In this document: positions 37,905-46,447 of the stretch, one piece after another
How positions within the stretch are numbered: position 1 is the first letter of the stretch
Layout of the letters: the number at the start of each line of letters is the position of its first letter
From: Tropicimonas sediminicola
Lineage (GTDB): Bacteria > Pseudomonadota > Alphaproteobacteria > Rhodobacterales > Rhodobacteraceae
Direction of reading: 5' to 3'
DNA length: 64,000 bases
NCBI RefSeq assembly: GCF_900188335.1
Contig: NZ_FZOY01000009.1
Location: 1 to 64,000 of the forward strand
Program-made: the position numbers and the translations under genes
Notes under the pieces: generated by a model
The model's database searches: none
What the model was told of the DNA's origin: nothing
The model's input: only the letters and a program-made list of their open reading frames with translations

Positions 37905-38798
37905 ATGCACGAATTGCCCCAGACCCGCGACCTTGCCGTCTTTCTTGCCGTGGTCGATCACGGCGGGTTCGCCGAGGCCGGGCGCGTCCTTCGGAACGCC
38001 CCTTCGACACTGAGCCGGACGGTGTCGCGGCTGGAGGCGGAACTCGGGGTTAAGCTCCTGCGCCGCAGCACGCGAGCGATCGAGTTGACCCCGGAGGGCC
38101 GGGACCTGCTGGGGGCAGCGCGCGAGATCGTCGCCAGGGCCGAGCGCCTGTCGGACCTCGCGAGCCAGAGCAGGGCGCCACGCGGCCCCCTCCGCGTCGA
38201 TGCGCCTGTGCCCTTCGTCCTGCACCGGCTTGCGCCACGGCTCGCCGAGTTCCATTCGCTCTACCCCGAGATTGCCCTGACCCTCGACATGAGCGACGCC
38301 GTCCTCGACCTCCTCGGCAGCCAGACGGACGTGGCGGTCCGGTTCGGCACCTTGAGCGACAGCGGTATGCTGCGGCGCAGGTTGGGCCGCACCGGCTGGA
38401 CGCTTGTCGCCGCCCCCGCCTATCTCGAAAGGCTTGGCCATCCGAAACGCCCCGAGGATCTCGCCGAGTTCGGCCAGGTCCGGTTCGCGGCGCCCGAACA
38501 TATCAACGACCTGCGGTTTCGGGGGCTACCCGCCCCCATCCGGCCGCGCCCCACGGTCACCGCAACCAACGGCGAAGCGGTGCGCAGACTGGTCCTTGGC
38601 GGCCTCGGCATCGCACGCTTCTCGGACTACATGGTGGCCGACGACCTTGCCGCCGGACGCCTGGTCGCCCTGTTTCCCGGAGAACTCGATGCCGAACCGC
38701 TCGATATCACGGCGCTCTACCTGACCCGCGCCTCGGGCCTCCGGCGCCTCGCGGCATTCCTTGACTGGCTCGAGGAGATCCTGCGGCCAGATTCCTGA
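37905..38798 (+). CDS. LysR-family transcriptional regulator
   Basis: A 297-residue LysR protein. Winged helix DLAVFLAVVDHGGFAEAGRVLRNAPSTLSRTVSRLEAELG in residues 8-48, then the inducer-binding domain (GPLRVDAPVPFVLHRLAPRLAEFHSLYPEI; DVAVRFGTLSDSGMLRRRLG). The CrgA/YafC-type subclass. Divergent from the DHA1 efflux gene. Confidence 0.9.
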   Translation: MHELPQTRDLAVFLAVVDHGGFAEAGRVLRNAPSTLSRTVSRLEAELGVKLLRRSTRAIELTPEGRDLLGAAREIVARAERLSDLASQSRAPRGPLRVDAPVPFVLHRLAPRLAEFHSLYPEIALTLDMSDAVLDLLGSQTDVAVRFGTLSDSGMLRRRLGRTGWTLVAAPAYLERLGHPKRPEDLAEFGQVRFAAPEHINDLRFRGLPAPIRPRPTVTATNGEAVRRLVLGGLGIARFSDYMVADDLAAGRLVALFPGELDAEPLDITALYLTRASGLRRLAAFLDWLEEILRPDS

Positions 38799-39017
38799 TC
38801 TCCGGCTCCGGAGAGGCCGATGTCGACCCGCGACTCCGGCGCAGACCGGATGAGCGGGGGCCTGCCACCGGGACTCCCGGGCAGGTTTCGCCGTCCGCGG
38901 TACATGACAGGCCCAAAGATCAGGCAGCGCCGCGGCATTTGCCGCCGTGTGGAGCACGGCAGGGCGGCGCTCTCGCGAAATGTCTTTACAGGACGAAATG
39001 ATTCGGCTTACCGATTT
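38799..39017. other. Intergenic DNA downstream of lysR
   Basis: About 220 bp with no gene; lower-quality Arg-rich frames only. The AT-richer end (38985-39020) leads into tandem LacI-type operators and should contain the promoter of the next regulator. Confidence 0.35.
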
Positions 39018-39050
39018 TGTATACCGGTTTACTGAACCGGTTTACCGACC
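39018..39050. promoter_or_regulatory. Tandem LacI-type operators
   Basis: ATACCGGTTTAC (39021-39032) and GAACCGGTTTACC (39034-39046) each centre on CCGG with AAACCGGTTT-like arms; centres are 13 bp apart. They end 18 bp before the regulator's ATG. Autoregulation and control of the downstream sugar operon are expected. Confidence 0.65.
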
Positions 39051-39064
39051 GAAAGCGGGGCCTC

Positions 39065-40081
39065 ATGGCGAACTTGCAGGACGTGGCACAGCGAGCGAAA
39101 GTATCGAAGACGACGGTCTCGCGGTACCTCAACGGCTCGCTCGAACTGCCGAAACGCACTGCCGAGGCGATCGATACCGCGATCCGGGAACTCGACTACG
39201 TCCCCAATGCACACGCCCGCCGCCTGAGCCTTGGGCGGTCCGAAACCATCGCGCTGATGGTGCCTGACATTTCCACCCCCTTCTTCTCGACCTTCGTCGC
39301 CTCGGTCGAGGCCGAGGCGGACCGGCGCAACCTGTCACTGTCGCTCCATGCCACGCTGAACCGGCGCGAGCGCGAGATCTCCTATCTCGATCACATCCGG
39401 CAGGGGCGTGCCGACGGGCTGATCTTCATCACCAACCATGCCGGCGACGCCGCGCTGGCGGACAAGATCAACACCGCCGGCCCCTGCGTCGTGGTCGACG
39501 AGGACGTACCGGCGGCCCGGGTACCCAAGCTGTTCTGCGACAACGAGGCGGGAGGCTATGCGGCCGGCCGGCATCTCGCAGAGATCGGGCACCGACATTT
39601 TCTGTTCATCGGCGGCGTCGACGAGATGATCAGCGGCGCCCGGCGCCATGCCGGTTTTCTGCGCGGTGTTCACGAGGTTGCGGGCGAAGCGGCGCGCGTG
39701 GAGCGCGCCTGCGGTCCCTACACGTTCGAGGCCGGGCGGAGCGCGGCGAGGGCCTTCGTCGCCCGTGGCGACACCCGGCCGACGGCGATCTTCGCCACCT
39801 CCGACGAACTGCTGATCGGACTCTACGAGGTGCTTAGGGATTCCGGTCTCTCGGTGCCGCGCGATGTCTCCATCGTCGGCTTCGACGACGTGGGCCCCCT
39901 CCATCTATTCGCACCGGCCGTGACAGCGGTGCGGCAGCCGGTCCGGGAACTGGGCAAGCGGGCGCTTGAACTGCTCCTCGATCACAAACCGGAAGAAGAC
40001 GGCACGCTCCCACAAGAGGAGCTGCTGCCTGTCACTCTGATCGAGCGGGATTCCGTTGCGCCGCCGATCCGATCTGCCTGA
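39065..40081 (+). CDS. LacI-family transcriptional regulator
   Basis: A 338-residue repressor with N-terminal helix-turn-helix NLQDVAQRAKVSKTTVSRYL, hinge NAHARRLSLGRSETIALMVP and sensor domain (GHRHFLFIGGVDEMISGARR, TAIFATSDELLIGLYEVL, VGFDDVGPLHLFAPAVTAVRQP). First gene of a rightward operon that encodes a ribose/fructose-class ABC importer and catabolic enzymes, and so its probable regulator. The ATG at 39065 is chosen at the helix-turn-helix; 16 upstream codons overlap the operators. Confidence 0.92.
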   Translation: MANLQDVAQRAKVSKTTVSRYLNGSLELPKRTAEAIDTAIRELDYVPNAHARRLSLGRSETIALMVPDISTPFFSTFVASVEAEADRRNLSLSLHATLNRREREISYLDHIRQGRADGLIFITNHAGDAALADKINTAGPCVVVDEDVPAARVPKLFCDNEAGGYAAGRHLAEIGHRHFLFIGGVDEMISGARRHAGFLRGVHEVAGEAARVERACGPYTFEAGRSAARAFVARGDTRPTAIFATSDELLIGLYEVLRDSGLSVPRDVSIVGFDDVGPLHLFAPAVTAVRQPVRELGKRALELLLDHKPEEDGTLPQEELLPVTLIERDSVAPPIRSA

Positions 40082-40108
40082 GCAACTACAACAGCGAGGA
40101 TAACGAAA

Positions 40109-41044
40109 ATGACCGACCACCTTACCCGCAGACAGCTTGGCGCGCTTCTGGCCACCACGATGATCGGCACCATGGCCCTGCCGGCCCTGGCCCAGGAGGA
40201 AAAGACCTTTGCCCTGGTCCAGATCAACCAGCAGGCGCTGTTCTTCAACGAGATGAACCGTGGCGCCGAGGAAGCGGCTGCCGAGGCCGGCGTGAACCTG
40301 GTGATCTTCAACGCCAACAACGATTCCGCGGCCCAGAACAGCGCCATCGAGACCTACATCCAGGAAGGTGTCGACGGGCTGGCCGTTGTCGCCATCGACG
40401 TCAACGGCATCATGCCGGCGGTCGAGCAGGCCGCGGCGGCGGGCATCCCGGTTGTCGCCATCGACGCCATCCTGCCCGAAGGTCCGCAGGCCGCCCAGAT
40501 CGGCGTCGACAACGCCCAGGCCGGCGCGGACCTCGCGGCCTATTACAACGAGAGCATGAGCGGCGAGTCCAAGCTCGGCATCGTCGGCGCCCTGAACTCC
40601 TACATCCAGAACGTCCGCAAGGACGGCTTCGAGGGGGCGCTCGACAGCGGCATGGTCACCGTGGCCGGCACGGTTGACGGGCAGAACATCCAGGACGTGG
40701 CGCTTGGCGCGGCCGAGAACCTGATCACTGCCAACCCCGACCTGACCGCGATCTATGCCACCGGCGAGCCCGCGCTGATGGGCGCCGTCGCGGCCGTAGA
40801 AAGCCAGGGCAAGCAGGAAGACGTGGCGATCTTCGGTTGGGACCTCACCGCGCAGGTGATCGACGGGATCGACGCCGGCTACGTCAAGGCGGTGATCCAG
40901 CAGGATCCCTCGCTGATGGGCGCAGCCGCGGTCACCGCGCTGATGACGCTGTCGGAAGGCGGCGAAGTCGAAAAGGAGATCTCGGTGCCGGTGACCATCG
41001 TCACGAGCGAGAACGTGGACAGCTTCCGGTCGCTCTTCGAATGA
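40109..41044 (+). CDS. Sugar ABC transporter substrate-binding protein (RbsB/FrcB-like)
   Basis: A 311-residue type I periplasmic binding protein. The N-terminus LTRRQLGALLATTMIG resembles a twin-arginine or strong Sec signal, with cleavage near ALAQE. Body: FALVQINQQALFFNEMNRGAEEAA, NANNDSAAQNSAIETYIQEG, GVDNAQAGADLAAYY, and ATGEPALMGAVAA, as in ribose/fructose binders. It is 27 bp after the LacI gene. Ligand identity is unknown. Confidence 0.9.
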   Translation: MTDHLTRRQLGALLATTMIGTMALPALAQEEKTFALVQINQQALFFNEMNRGAEEAAAEAGVNLVIFNANNDSAAQNSAIETYIQEGVDGLAVVAIDVNGIMPAVEQAAAAGIPVVAIDAILPEGPQAAQIGVDNAQAGADLAAYYNESMSGESKLGIVGALNSYIQNVRKDGFEGALDSGMVTVAGTVDGQNIQDVALGAAENLITANPDLTAIYATGEPALMGAVAAVESQGKQEDVAIFGWDLTAQVIDGIDAGYVKAVIQQDPSLMGAAAVTALMTLSEGGEVEKEISVPVTIVTSENVDSFRSLFE

Positions 41045-41826
41045 TGGCGGCAGAGGCACAAATTGCGGAAGGGAGGGGGGATGCCCCCCTCCCGGCCGAG
41101 CCGATCCTTCGGCTGAGAAACATCCACAAGACATTCGGCTCGCACGAGGCGCTGCGTGGGGTCGACCTCGACATCCGGCCCGGCGAATGCCTCGGGCTGA
41201 TCGGCGACAACGCGGCCGGCAAGTCCACCCTCTCCAAGGTGATCTCCGGCACCTACATCCCCGACGAGGGCGAAATCGAGCTCGAGGGCCGCAAGGTGCG
41301 CTTTTCCACGCCGTCCGAGGCGCGCGACCTGAGCATCGAGATGGTCTACCAGGACCTGTCGCTCTGCGATCACGTGGACGTGGTCGGCAACCTGTTTCTC
41401 GGGCGCGAACTGAAACGCGGCCCCTTCCTCGATCAGAAACGGATGCTCGCGCAGGCCGAAGAGATGCTCGCCGCGCTTGAGATCCGCATCCCCCGGTTGA
41501 CCGCCAAGGTCGAGAAGCTTTCCGGCGGCCAGCGCCAGGCCATCGCCATCGCGCGCGCCGCCAGCTTCGAGCCGAAGATTCTGCTGATGGACGAACCGAC
41601 CTCGGCGCTGGCCGTGGCGGAGGTCGAGGCGGTTCTGGCCCTCATAAACCGCGTCAAGGCGCGCGGCGTGGCCGTGGTGCTCGTCACCCACCGGATGCAG
41701 GACCTTTTCCGCGTCTGCGACCGGGTGGCGGTGATGTACGAAGGCACCAAGGTCGCCGAACGCAACATTGGCGAAACCGATCTCCAGGAACTCGTCGACC
41801 TCATCGTCGGAAAGGGAGGCCACTGA
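41041..41826 (+). CDS. Sugar ABC transporter ATPase, single-domain (FrcA-like)
   Basis: A 261-residue ATPase with one nucleotide-binding domain, as in FrcA, rather than the duplicated RbsA form. Walker A GDNAAGKST, signature LSGGQRQAIAIARAA, Walker B LLMDEPTSAL, switch VTHRMQD. Q-loop MVYQDLSLCDHVDV is typical of the CUT2 class. ATG overlaps the binding-protein stop by 4 nt. Confidence 0.93.
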   Translation: MMAAEAQIAEGRGDAPLPAEPILRLRNIHKTFGSHEALRGVDLDIRPGECLGLIGDNAAGKSTLSKVISGTYIPDEGEIELEGRKVRFSTPSEARDLSIEMVYQDLSLCDHVDVVGNLFLGRELKRGPFLDQKRMLAQAEEMLAALEIRIPRLTAKVEKLSGGQRQAIAIARAASFEPKILLMDEPTSALAVAEVEAVLALINRVKARGVAVVLVTHRMQDLFRVCDRVAVMYEGTKVAERNIGETDLQELVDLIVGKGGH

Positions 41827-42830
41827 TGGCGACCTATACCGAGCGGCAAGCTGGCTCCCGGCTGGCCGACTACCTGTCCGAACACGCACAGGTGCTCTCC
41901 ATCGCGCTGTTCTTCGCGATCTGCATCCTGTTCTTCAGCGCCATGACCACGACCTTCCTCACCTCGGGCAACCTGCTCAACGTGGTGCGGCAGGCGGCGC
42001 CGATCCTGATCGTCGCCGTGGCGATGACGCTGGTCATCACCACCGCCGGCATCGACCTGTCGGTCGGCTCGCAGGTCGCCCTGATCAACGCGCTCGCAGC
42101 CATATTGATGGCAACCGGCATCCCGTGGCCCGTGGTCGTCGTCTTGATGCTGATCGCGGGCGCGGTGATCGGCGGCGCGCAGGGCTGGTTCATTTCCTAC
42201 CAGGGCATCCCGGCCTTCATCGTCACGCTTGCGGGGCTGTCGATACTGCGGGGCTTCGCCCTGCTCCTGACCGAAGGTTATTCCATTCCAATTCGGGACG
42301 CTGCGGGCTTCTTCTGGCTCGGGCGGGGCGAGATCCTCGGCTTTCCGGTGCCGGCCCTGATCGCGATCCTGATCGCCATCCTGGGCTTCGTCGTCATGCT
42401 TCGCACACAGTACGGCCGGCAAGTGGTGGCCGTGGGCTCCAACATGGAGGCGGCGCGGCGCGTCGGCATGCCAGCCAAGAAGGTACTGGCCTCGGTCTAT
42501 GTCGTCTCGGGCGTGGCCAGCGCCATCGCGGGCATGCTGATCGCCGCGCGGCTCGGCTCGGGCTCGTCCAACGCCGCACAGGGGTTCGAGCTTCAGGTGA
42601 TCGCCGCGGTGGTCCTTGGCGGCACCTCGCTGATGGGCGGGCGGGCCTCCATGCTGGGCACGGTGCTCGGCACGCTCACCATCGCCGTGATCGGCAACGG
42701 GCTGATCCTGATGCACATCTCGCCCTTCTTCACCCAGATCGTGACGGGCACGATCATCCTGGTGGCAATCTGGATGAACACCCGCCTGTTCGACCGCAAC
42801 TGGCGTTTCGCGAGAAAGAAACCGGCATGA
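41826..42830 (+). CDS. Sugar ABC transporter permease (RbsC/FrcC-like)
   Basis: A 334-residue CUT2 permease with about ten transmembrane helices; ITTAGIDLSVGSQVALINAL is the family's signature loop, and GSNMEAARRVGMPAKKV the cytoplasmic coupling region, followed by VLGGTSLMGGRASMLGTVLG. Overlaps the ATPase gene by 1 nt and the next gene by 4 nt. Confidence 0.93.
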   Translation: MATYTERQAGSRLADYLSEHAQVLSIALFFAICILFFSAMTTTFLTSGNLLNVVRQAAPILIVAVAMTLVITTAGIDLSVGSQVALINALAAILMATGIPWPVVVVLMLIAGAVIGGAQGWFISYQGIPAFIVTLAGLSILRGFALLLTEGYSIPIRDAAGFFWLGRGEILGFPVPALIAILIAILGFVVMLRTQYGRQVVAVGSNMEAARRVGMPAKKVLASVYVVSGVASAIAGMLIAARLGSGSSNAAQGFELQVIAAVVLGGTSLMGGRASMLGTVLGTLTIAVIGNGLILMHISPFFTQIVTGTIILVAIWMNTRLFDRNWRFARKKPA

Positions 42831-43891
42831 GCGAACTGTCCCAATGCCATATCGGCTCGGGCCGGGTGATGACCGTCGACGGGCCCATCCCGTCGGCGGC
42901 GCTCGGCCACACGCTGATGCACGAGCACCTTCAGAACGACTGCTCCTGCTGGTGGAACCCGCCGCAGGAGCCGGAGCGCCAGTACCTCGCCGAGGCGCCC
43001 GTCTCCATCGAGATCCTGTCGGAGCTGCGGCAGGATCCCTTCGTCAACAAGCACAACATCTCGCTGGACGAGCTGGAGCTGGCCATCGACGAGGTGAAGC
43101 AGTTCGCCGCCGTCGGGGGACGCAGCATCGTGGACCCGACCTGCCGCGGCATCGGGCGCGATCCGGTCAAGCTGCGCCGGATTGCGGCGGAGACGGGCGT
43201 GCAGATCGTCATGGGCGCGGGCTACTACCTCGCCTCGTCCATGCCGGAGCGCGTCGCCTCCCTCACCGCCGACGAAATCGCCGACGAGATCGTCGCCGAA
43301 GCGCTGGAGGGCGTTGACGGGACCGATGCGAAGATCGGCCTGATCGGTGAGATCGGCGTCTCGGCGGATTTCACCCCCGAGGAGGAAAAATCCCTGCGCG
43401 GCGCGGCGCGGGCGCAAGGCCGCACCGGGCTGCCGCTGATGGTGCACCTGCCGGGCTGGTTCCGGCTGGCGCACAAGGTGCTCGATATCGTCGAGGAGGA
43501 AGGGGCCGACCTGCGCCACACGGTGCTGTGCCACATGAACCCCTCGCACATGGACCCCGTCTACCAGGCGACGCTGGCCGCGCGCGGGGCCTTCATCGAG
43601 TTCGACATGATCGGCATGGACTACTTCTATGCCGACCAGGGCGTGCAATGCCCCTCCGACGACGAGGTCGCCGGCGCGATCATGGGCCTTGTCGAGCACG
43701 GCTACCTCGACCGCCTGCTGCTCTCGCACGACGTCTTCATCAAGATGATGCTGACCCGGTACGGCGGCAACGGCTATGCCTTCGTCACCCGGCACTTCCT
43801 GCCACGGCTGCTGCGCCACGGCGCCACGCCGGACCAGCTCAAAACACTGATGGTGACCAACCCACGCCGCGTCTTCGACGCGACGATCTGA
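42827..43891 (+). CDS. Phosphotriesterase-family hydrolase / lactonase-like
   Basis: A 354-residue TIM-barrel metal hydrolase. Metal ligands: LMHEHL (HxH, near residue 31), IGEIGVS with Glu in place of the carboxylated Lys, as in Php-type members, MVHLPG, CHMNPSHMD and SHDVF. The family hydrolyses lactones or phosphoesters. Its position between a sugar importer and a sugar kinase suggests opening of a sugar lactone or cleavage of a sugar conjugate. ATGA overlap with the permease gene. Confidence 0.87.
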   Translation: MSELSQCHIGSGRVMTVDGPIPSAALGHTLMHEHLQNDCSCWWNPPQEPERQYLAEAPVSIEILSELRQDPFVNKHNISLDELELAIDEVKQFAAVGGRSIVDPTCRGIGRDPVKLRRIAAETGVQIVMGAGYYLASSMPERVASLTADEIADEIVAEALEGVDGTDAKIGLIGEIGVSADFTPEEEKSLRGAARAQGRTGLPLMVHLPGWFRLAHKVLDIVEEEGADLRHTVLCHMNPSHMDPVYQATLAARGAFIEFDMIGMDYFYADQGVQCPSDDEVAGAIMGLVEHGYLDRLLLSHDVFIKMMLTRYGGNGYAFVTRHFLPRLLRHGATPDQLKTLMVTNPRRVFDATI

Positions 43892-43907
43892 GACACAGGA
43901 GAAAGAC

Positions 43908-44672
43908 ATGAGCACAAAAGTGCTGCTGGTCGGCGAGAGCTGGACCACTTCCGAGACCCATTACAAGGGGTTCGACCAATTCGGCTCGGTTCATTTCCAC
44001 ACCGGCGCCGACCCTCTGCTGAAGGCCATGGCCGGCAGCGGCTACGAGATCGACTACATGACCGCCCACGCCGCGGCCGAAGGTTTCCCCTTCGAGGCCG
44101 TTGGCCTGGAGAAATACGACATCATCATCCTGTCCGACATCGGCGCCAACACCTTTCTGTTGCCGCCCGACGTCTGGCTGCGCTCGAAATGCGTACCCAA
44201 CCGGCTGCGCATGCTGAAGCAATGGGTCGCCGATGGCGGCAACCTTATCATGATGGGCGGCTATTTCTCCTTCCAGGGCATCGACGGCAAGGCCCGCTGG
44301 CGCAAGACGCCGGTCGAGGATGTCCTGCCGGTCACCTGCCTGCCCTGGGACGACCGCGTGGAAATCCCCGAAGGCGCGATCGCCGAGATCGTGCAACCGG
44401 AGCACGAGACGGTTGCCGGCCTGACCGGCACCGCCTGGCCGCCGATCCTCGGCGTCAACGAGGTCGAGCTGCGCGAGGGCGCCGAGGTCGTGGCGAAACT
44501 GCCGGAGGATCAGGGCGGCCATCCGCTGCTCGTGCTCGGCAGCCATGGCAAGGGACGCACGGCCGTCTGGACCTCGGACATCGGTCCGCACTGGCTCTCA
44601 CCAGATTTCTGCGAATGGGAAGGATACGCGACGCTGTGGCGGAATGTGTTCGGCTGGCTTGTCGCACGCTGA
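43908..44672 (+). CDS. ThuA/glutamine-amidotransferase-like protein (DUF1355)
   Basis: A 254-residue class I GATase-fold protein (KVLLVGESWTTSETHYKGFD; DIIILSDIGANTFLLPP; ADGGNLIMMGGYFSFQGI; GKGRTAVWTSDIGPHW). The nucleophile Cys of true amidotransferases is not in its usual elbow; GGYFSF replaces GxCxG, so amidotransfer is unlikely. Members of this group are found beside sugar catabolic genes. 17 bp after the phosphotriesterase-family gene. Confidence 0.8.
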   Translation: MSTKVLLVGESWTTSETHYKGFDQFGSVHFHTGADPLLKAMAGSGYEIDYMTAHAAAEGFPFEAVGLEKYDIIILSDIGANTFLLPPDVWLRSKCVPNRLRMLKQWVADGGNLIMMGGYFSFQGIDGKARWRKTPVEDVLPVTCLPWDDRVEIPEGAIAEIVQPEHETVAGLTGTAWPPILGVNEVELREGAEVVAKLPEDQGGHPLLVLGSHGKGRTAVWTSDIGPHWLSPDFCEWEGYATLWRNVFGWLVAR

Positions 44673-44693
44673 GGCACGCGTCCGGCCGGGCTG

Positions 44694-45572
44694 TCAGGTG
44701 GCGAGGAAACGCGCCATCTCGGCCCGGTCGGGAAAGGCGCTCACGGTGCCGGCGCGCGCCACGGCATGTGCCGCGGCGCGGGCCGCGTGGCCGAGCGCGC
44801 GCGCGTCCAGCGGGCAGCCGCGCAGTGCTGCCGAGGCCAGCGCGACAGCCATGAAGCAATCCCCTGCCCCGGTGGTGTCGACAACCGTGCAGGGCTCGGC
44901 CGGCACGTCGATGCGGCCGTCCTGCCGGATCAGCGCCGCCCCCTGCCCGCCCAGCGTCAGCACCACGTCGGTCACGCCCGCCGCCAGGATCGCCTCGACC
45001 CCGCCGAGCGCCTCGGCCTCGCCCTCGTTCACGAAGGCGCTGTCCACGAGCGGCCAGAGATCGGCGAAGTACGGTTGCAGCGGAGACGGGTTGAGCGCCG
45101 TGCGCACACCGCGCGCACGGGCCTCGGCCAGCGCGGCGCGCGTGGTCTTTGCCCCGAGGTTGCCCTGCATGACCAGCAGGTCGCCCGCTTGTGCCCCGTC
45201 GAGCGCGCCCCGTGCCATCTCCGGCGTCATCGCGGCGGCCGCCTCGCGGGTGGTGATGACGGCGTTCTCCCCCTGCTCGGCCATCAGGATGATCGAGAAA
45301 TCGGTCGCGGTGCCGTCGATCTCGATCAGCCGCGCCTCCAGTGCCTCCGCCTCCAGCCGGCGTGCGATCTCCTGTCCGCGGCCGTCCCGGCCGACAGCCC
45401 CGGAAAAGCGGCACGCGAGCCCGGTCCGCGCCATGGCGATCGCCTGGTTCGCCCCCTTCCCGCCCAGGTCATGCGACAGCGCCGCGCCGAAGATCGACGC
45501 GCCGGGGCGGGGAAAATCCACGATGGAGAGTGTCTCGTCCAGAGCCACGTTGCCGATGACAAAGGCCTTCAT
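44694..45572 (-). CDS. PfkB-family carbohydrate kinase (ribokinase-like)
   Basis: A 292-residue kinase. N-terminal GNVALDETLSIVDFPRPG and SHDLGGKGANQAIA are typical of ribokinases; C-terminal DTTGAGDCFMA has the catalytic Asp and anion hole. The ATG at 45572 has GGAGGG 8 bp upstream; the TTG two codons earlier is rejected. On the opposite strand within the sugar locus, and its start lies only 32 bp from the divergent BtpA gene start. Confidence 0.9.
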   Translation of the reverse strand: MKAFVIGNVALDETLSIVDFPRPGASIFGAALSHDLGGKGANQAIAMARTGLACRFSGAVGRDGRGQEIARRLEAEALEARLIEIDGTATDFSIILMAEQGENAVITTREAAAAMTPEMARGALDGAQAGDLLVMQGNLGAKTTRAALAEARARGVRTALNPSPLQPYFADLWPLVDSAFVNEGEAEALGGVEAILAAGVTDVVLTLGGQGAALIRQDGRIDVPAEPCTVVDTTGAGDCFMAVALASAALRGCPLDARALGHAARAAAHAVARAGTVSAFPDRAEMARFLAT

Positions 45573-45604
45573 CTTCAAGTCCCTCCATACCGAAAGGTCA
45601 TGAC

Positions 45605-46447
45605 ATGCAACTCATATCCGACCGGACTTCCGGTGCGATAAGAGATATCTTCGGGCGCGACAAGGCGTTGATCGGAATGATCCATTGCCCGCCCTTCCCC
45701 GGCGCCCCCCGTTACCGCGGCGAGACGCTGGACGAGATCTACGACGCCTGCATGCGCGATGCCGAACGGCTGGTCGCCGGCGGGCTGCACGGGCTGATCG
45801 TCGAGAACCATGGCGACATCCCCTTCTCCAAGCCCGAGGATATCGGCCCGGAGACCCCGGCATTCCTGTCGGTCGTGACCGACCGGATCAAGCGAGCGTT
45901 TGGCGTTCCCATGGGGATCAACGTGCTTGCCAACGCGCCCCTGCCGGCGCTGGCGACCGCGGTTGCGGGGGGCGCCGATTTCATCCGGGTGAACCAGTGG
46001 GCCAATGCCTATGTCGCCAATGAGGGCTTCATGGAAGGCCGCGCCGCCGAGGCGCTGCGCTACCGGGCGCTGCTCAGGGCCGAACGGGTGAAGATCTTCA
46101 CCGATGCCCATGTGAAGCACGGCAGCCACGCCATCGTCGCCGACCGGCCGATCCCGGAACTGGCCCGCGATCTCGCCTTCTTCGACAGCGACTGCATCAT
46201 CGCCACCGGCCAGCGCACGGGCAACAGCGCCACGATGGAAGAGATCGAGGAGATCGGAGGCGCGACCCACCTGCCGCTGCTGGTGGGCTCCGGCGTCACC
46301 GAGGCGAACATCCTCGACATCCTGAAGCGGACCAACGGCGTCATCGTCGCCTCGTCGCTCAAGGAAGGCGGCGTCTGGTGGAACCCGGTCGATCCCGCGC
46401 GGGTGCAGAGCTTCGTGGCCGCGGCGAGCGAGGGGCTCGATGACTGA
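45605..46447 (+). CDS. BtpA/SgcQ-family TIM-barrel protein
   Basis: A 280-residue protein of the BtpA/SgcQ family: LIGMIHCPPFPGAP near the N-terminus, VENHGDIPFSK, GADFIRVNQWANAYVANEG, KIFTDAHVKHGSHAI, and VGSGVTEANI, a phosphate-binding-like turn. BtpA was named for photosystem I biogenesis in cyanobacteria, but relatives occur in sugar catabolic clusters (SgcQ). AAAGG ribosome binding site. Its role here is probably in carbohydrate or nucleoside-sugar metabolism; no reaction is established. Confidence 0.85.
   Translation: MQLISDRTSGAIRDIFGRDKALIGMIHCPPFPGAPRYRGETLDEIYDACMRDAERLVAGGLHGLIVENHGDIPFSKPEDIGPETPAFLSVVTDRIKRAFGVPMGINVLANAPLPALATAVAGGADFIRVNQWANAYVANEGFMEGRAAEALRYRALLRAERVKIFTDAHVKHGSHAIVADRPIPELARDLAFFDSDCIIATGQRTGNSATMEEIEEIGGATHLPLLVGSGVTEANILDILKRTNGVIVASSLKEGGVWWNPVDPARVQSFVAAASEGLDD

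Noticed and set aside
43908-44672. True glutamine amidotransferase supplying ammonia to the NRPS insert
   Set aside because: The nucleophile Cys elbow is absent and the gene lies in a different operon.
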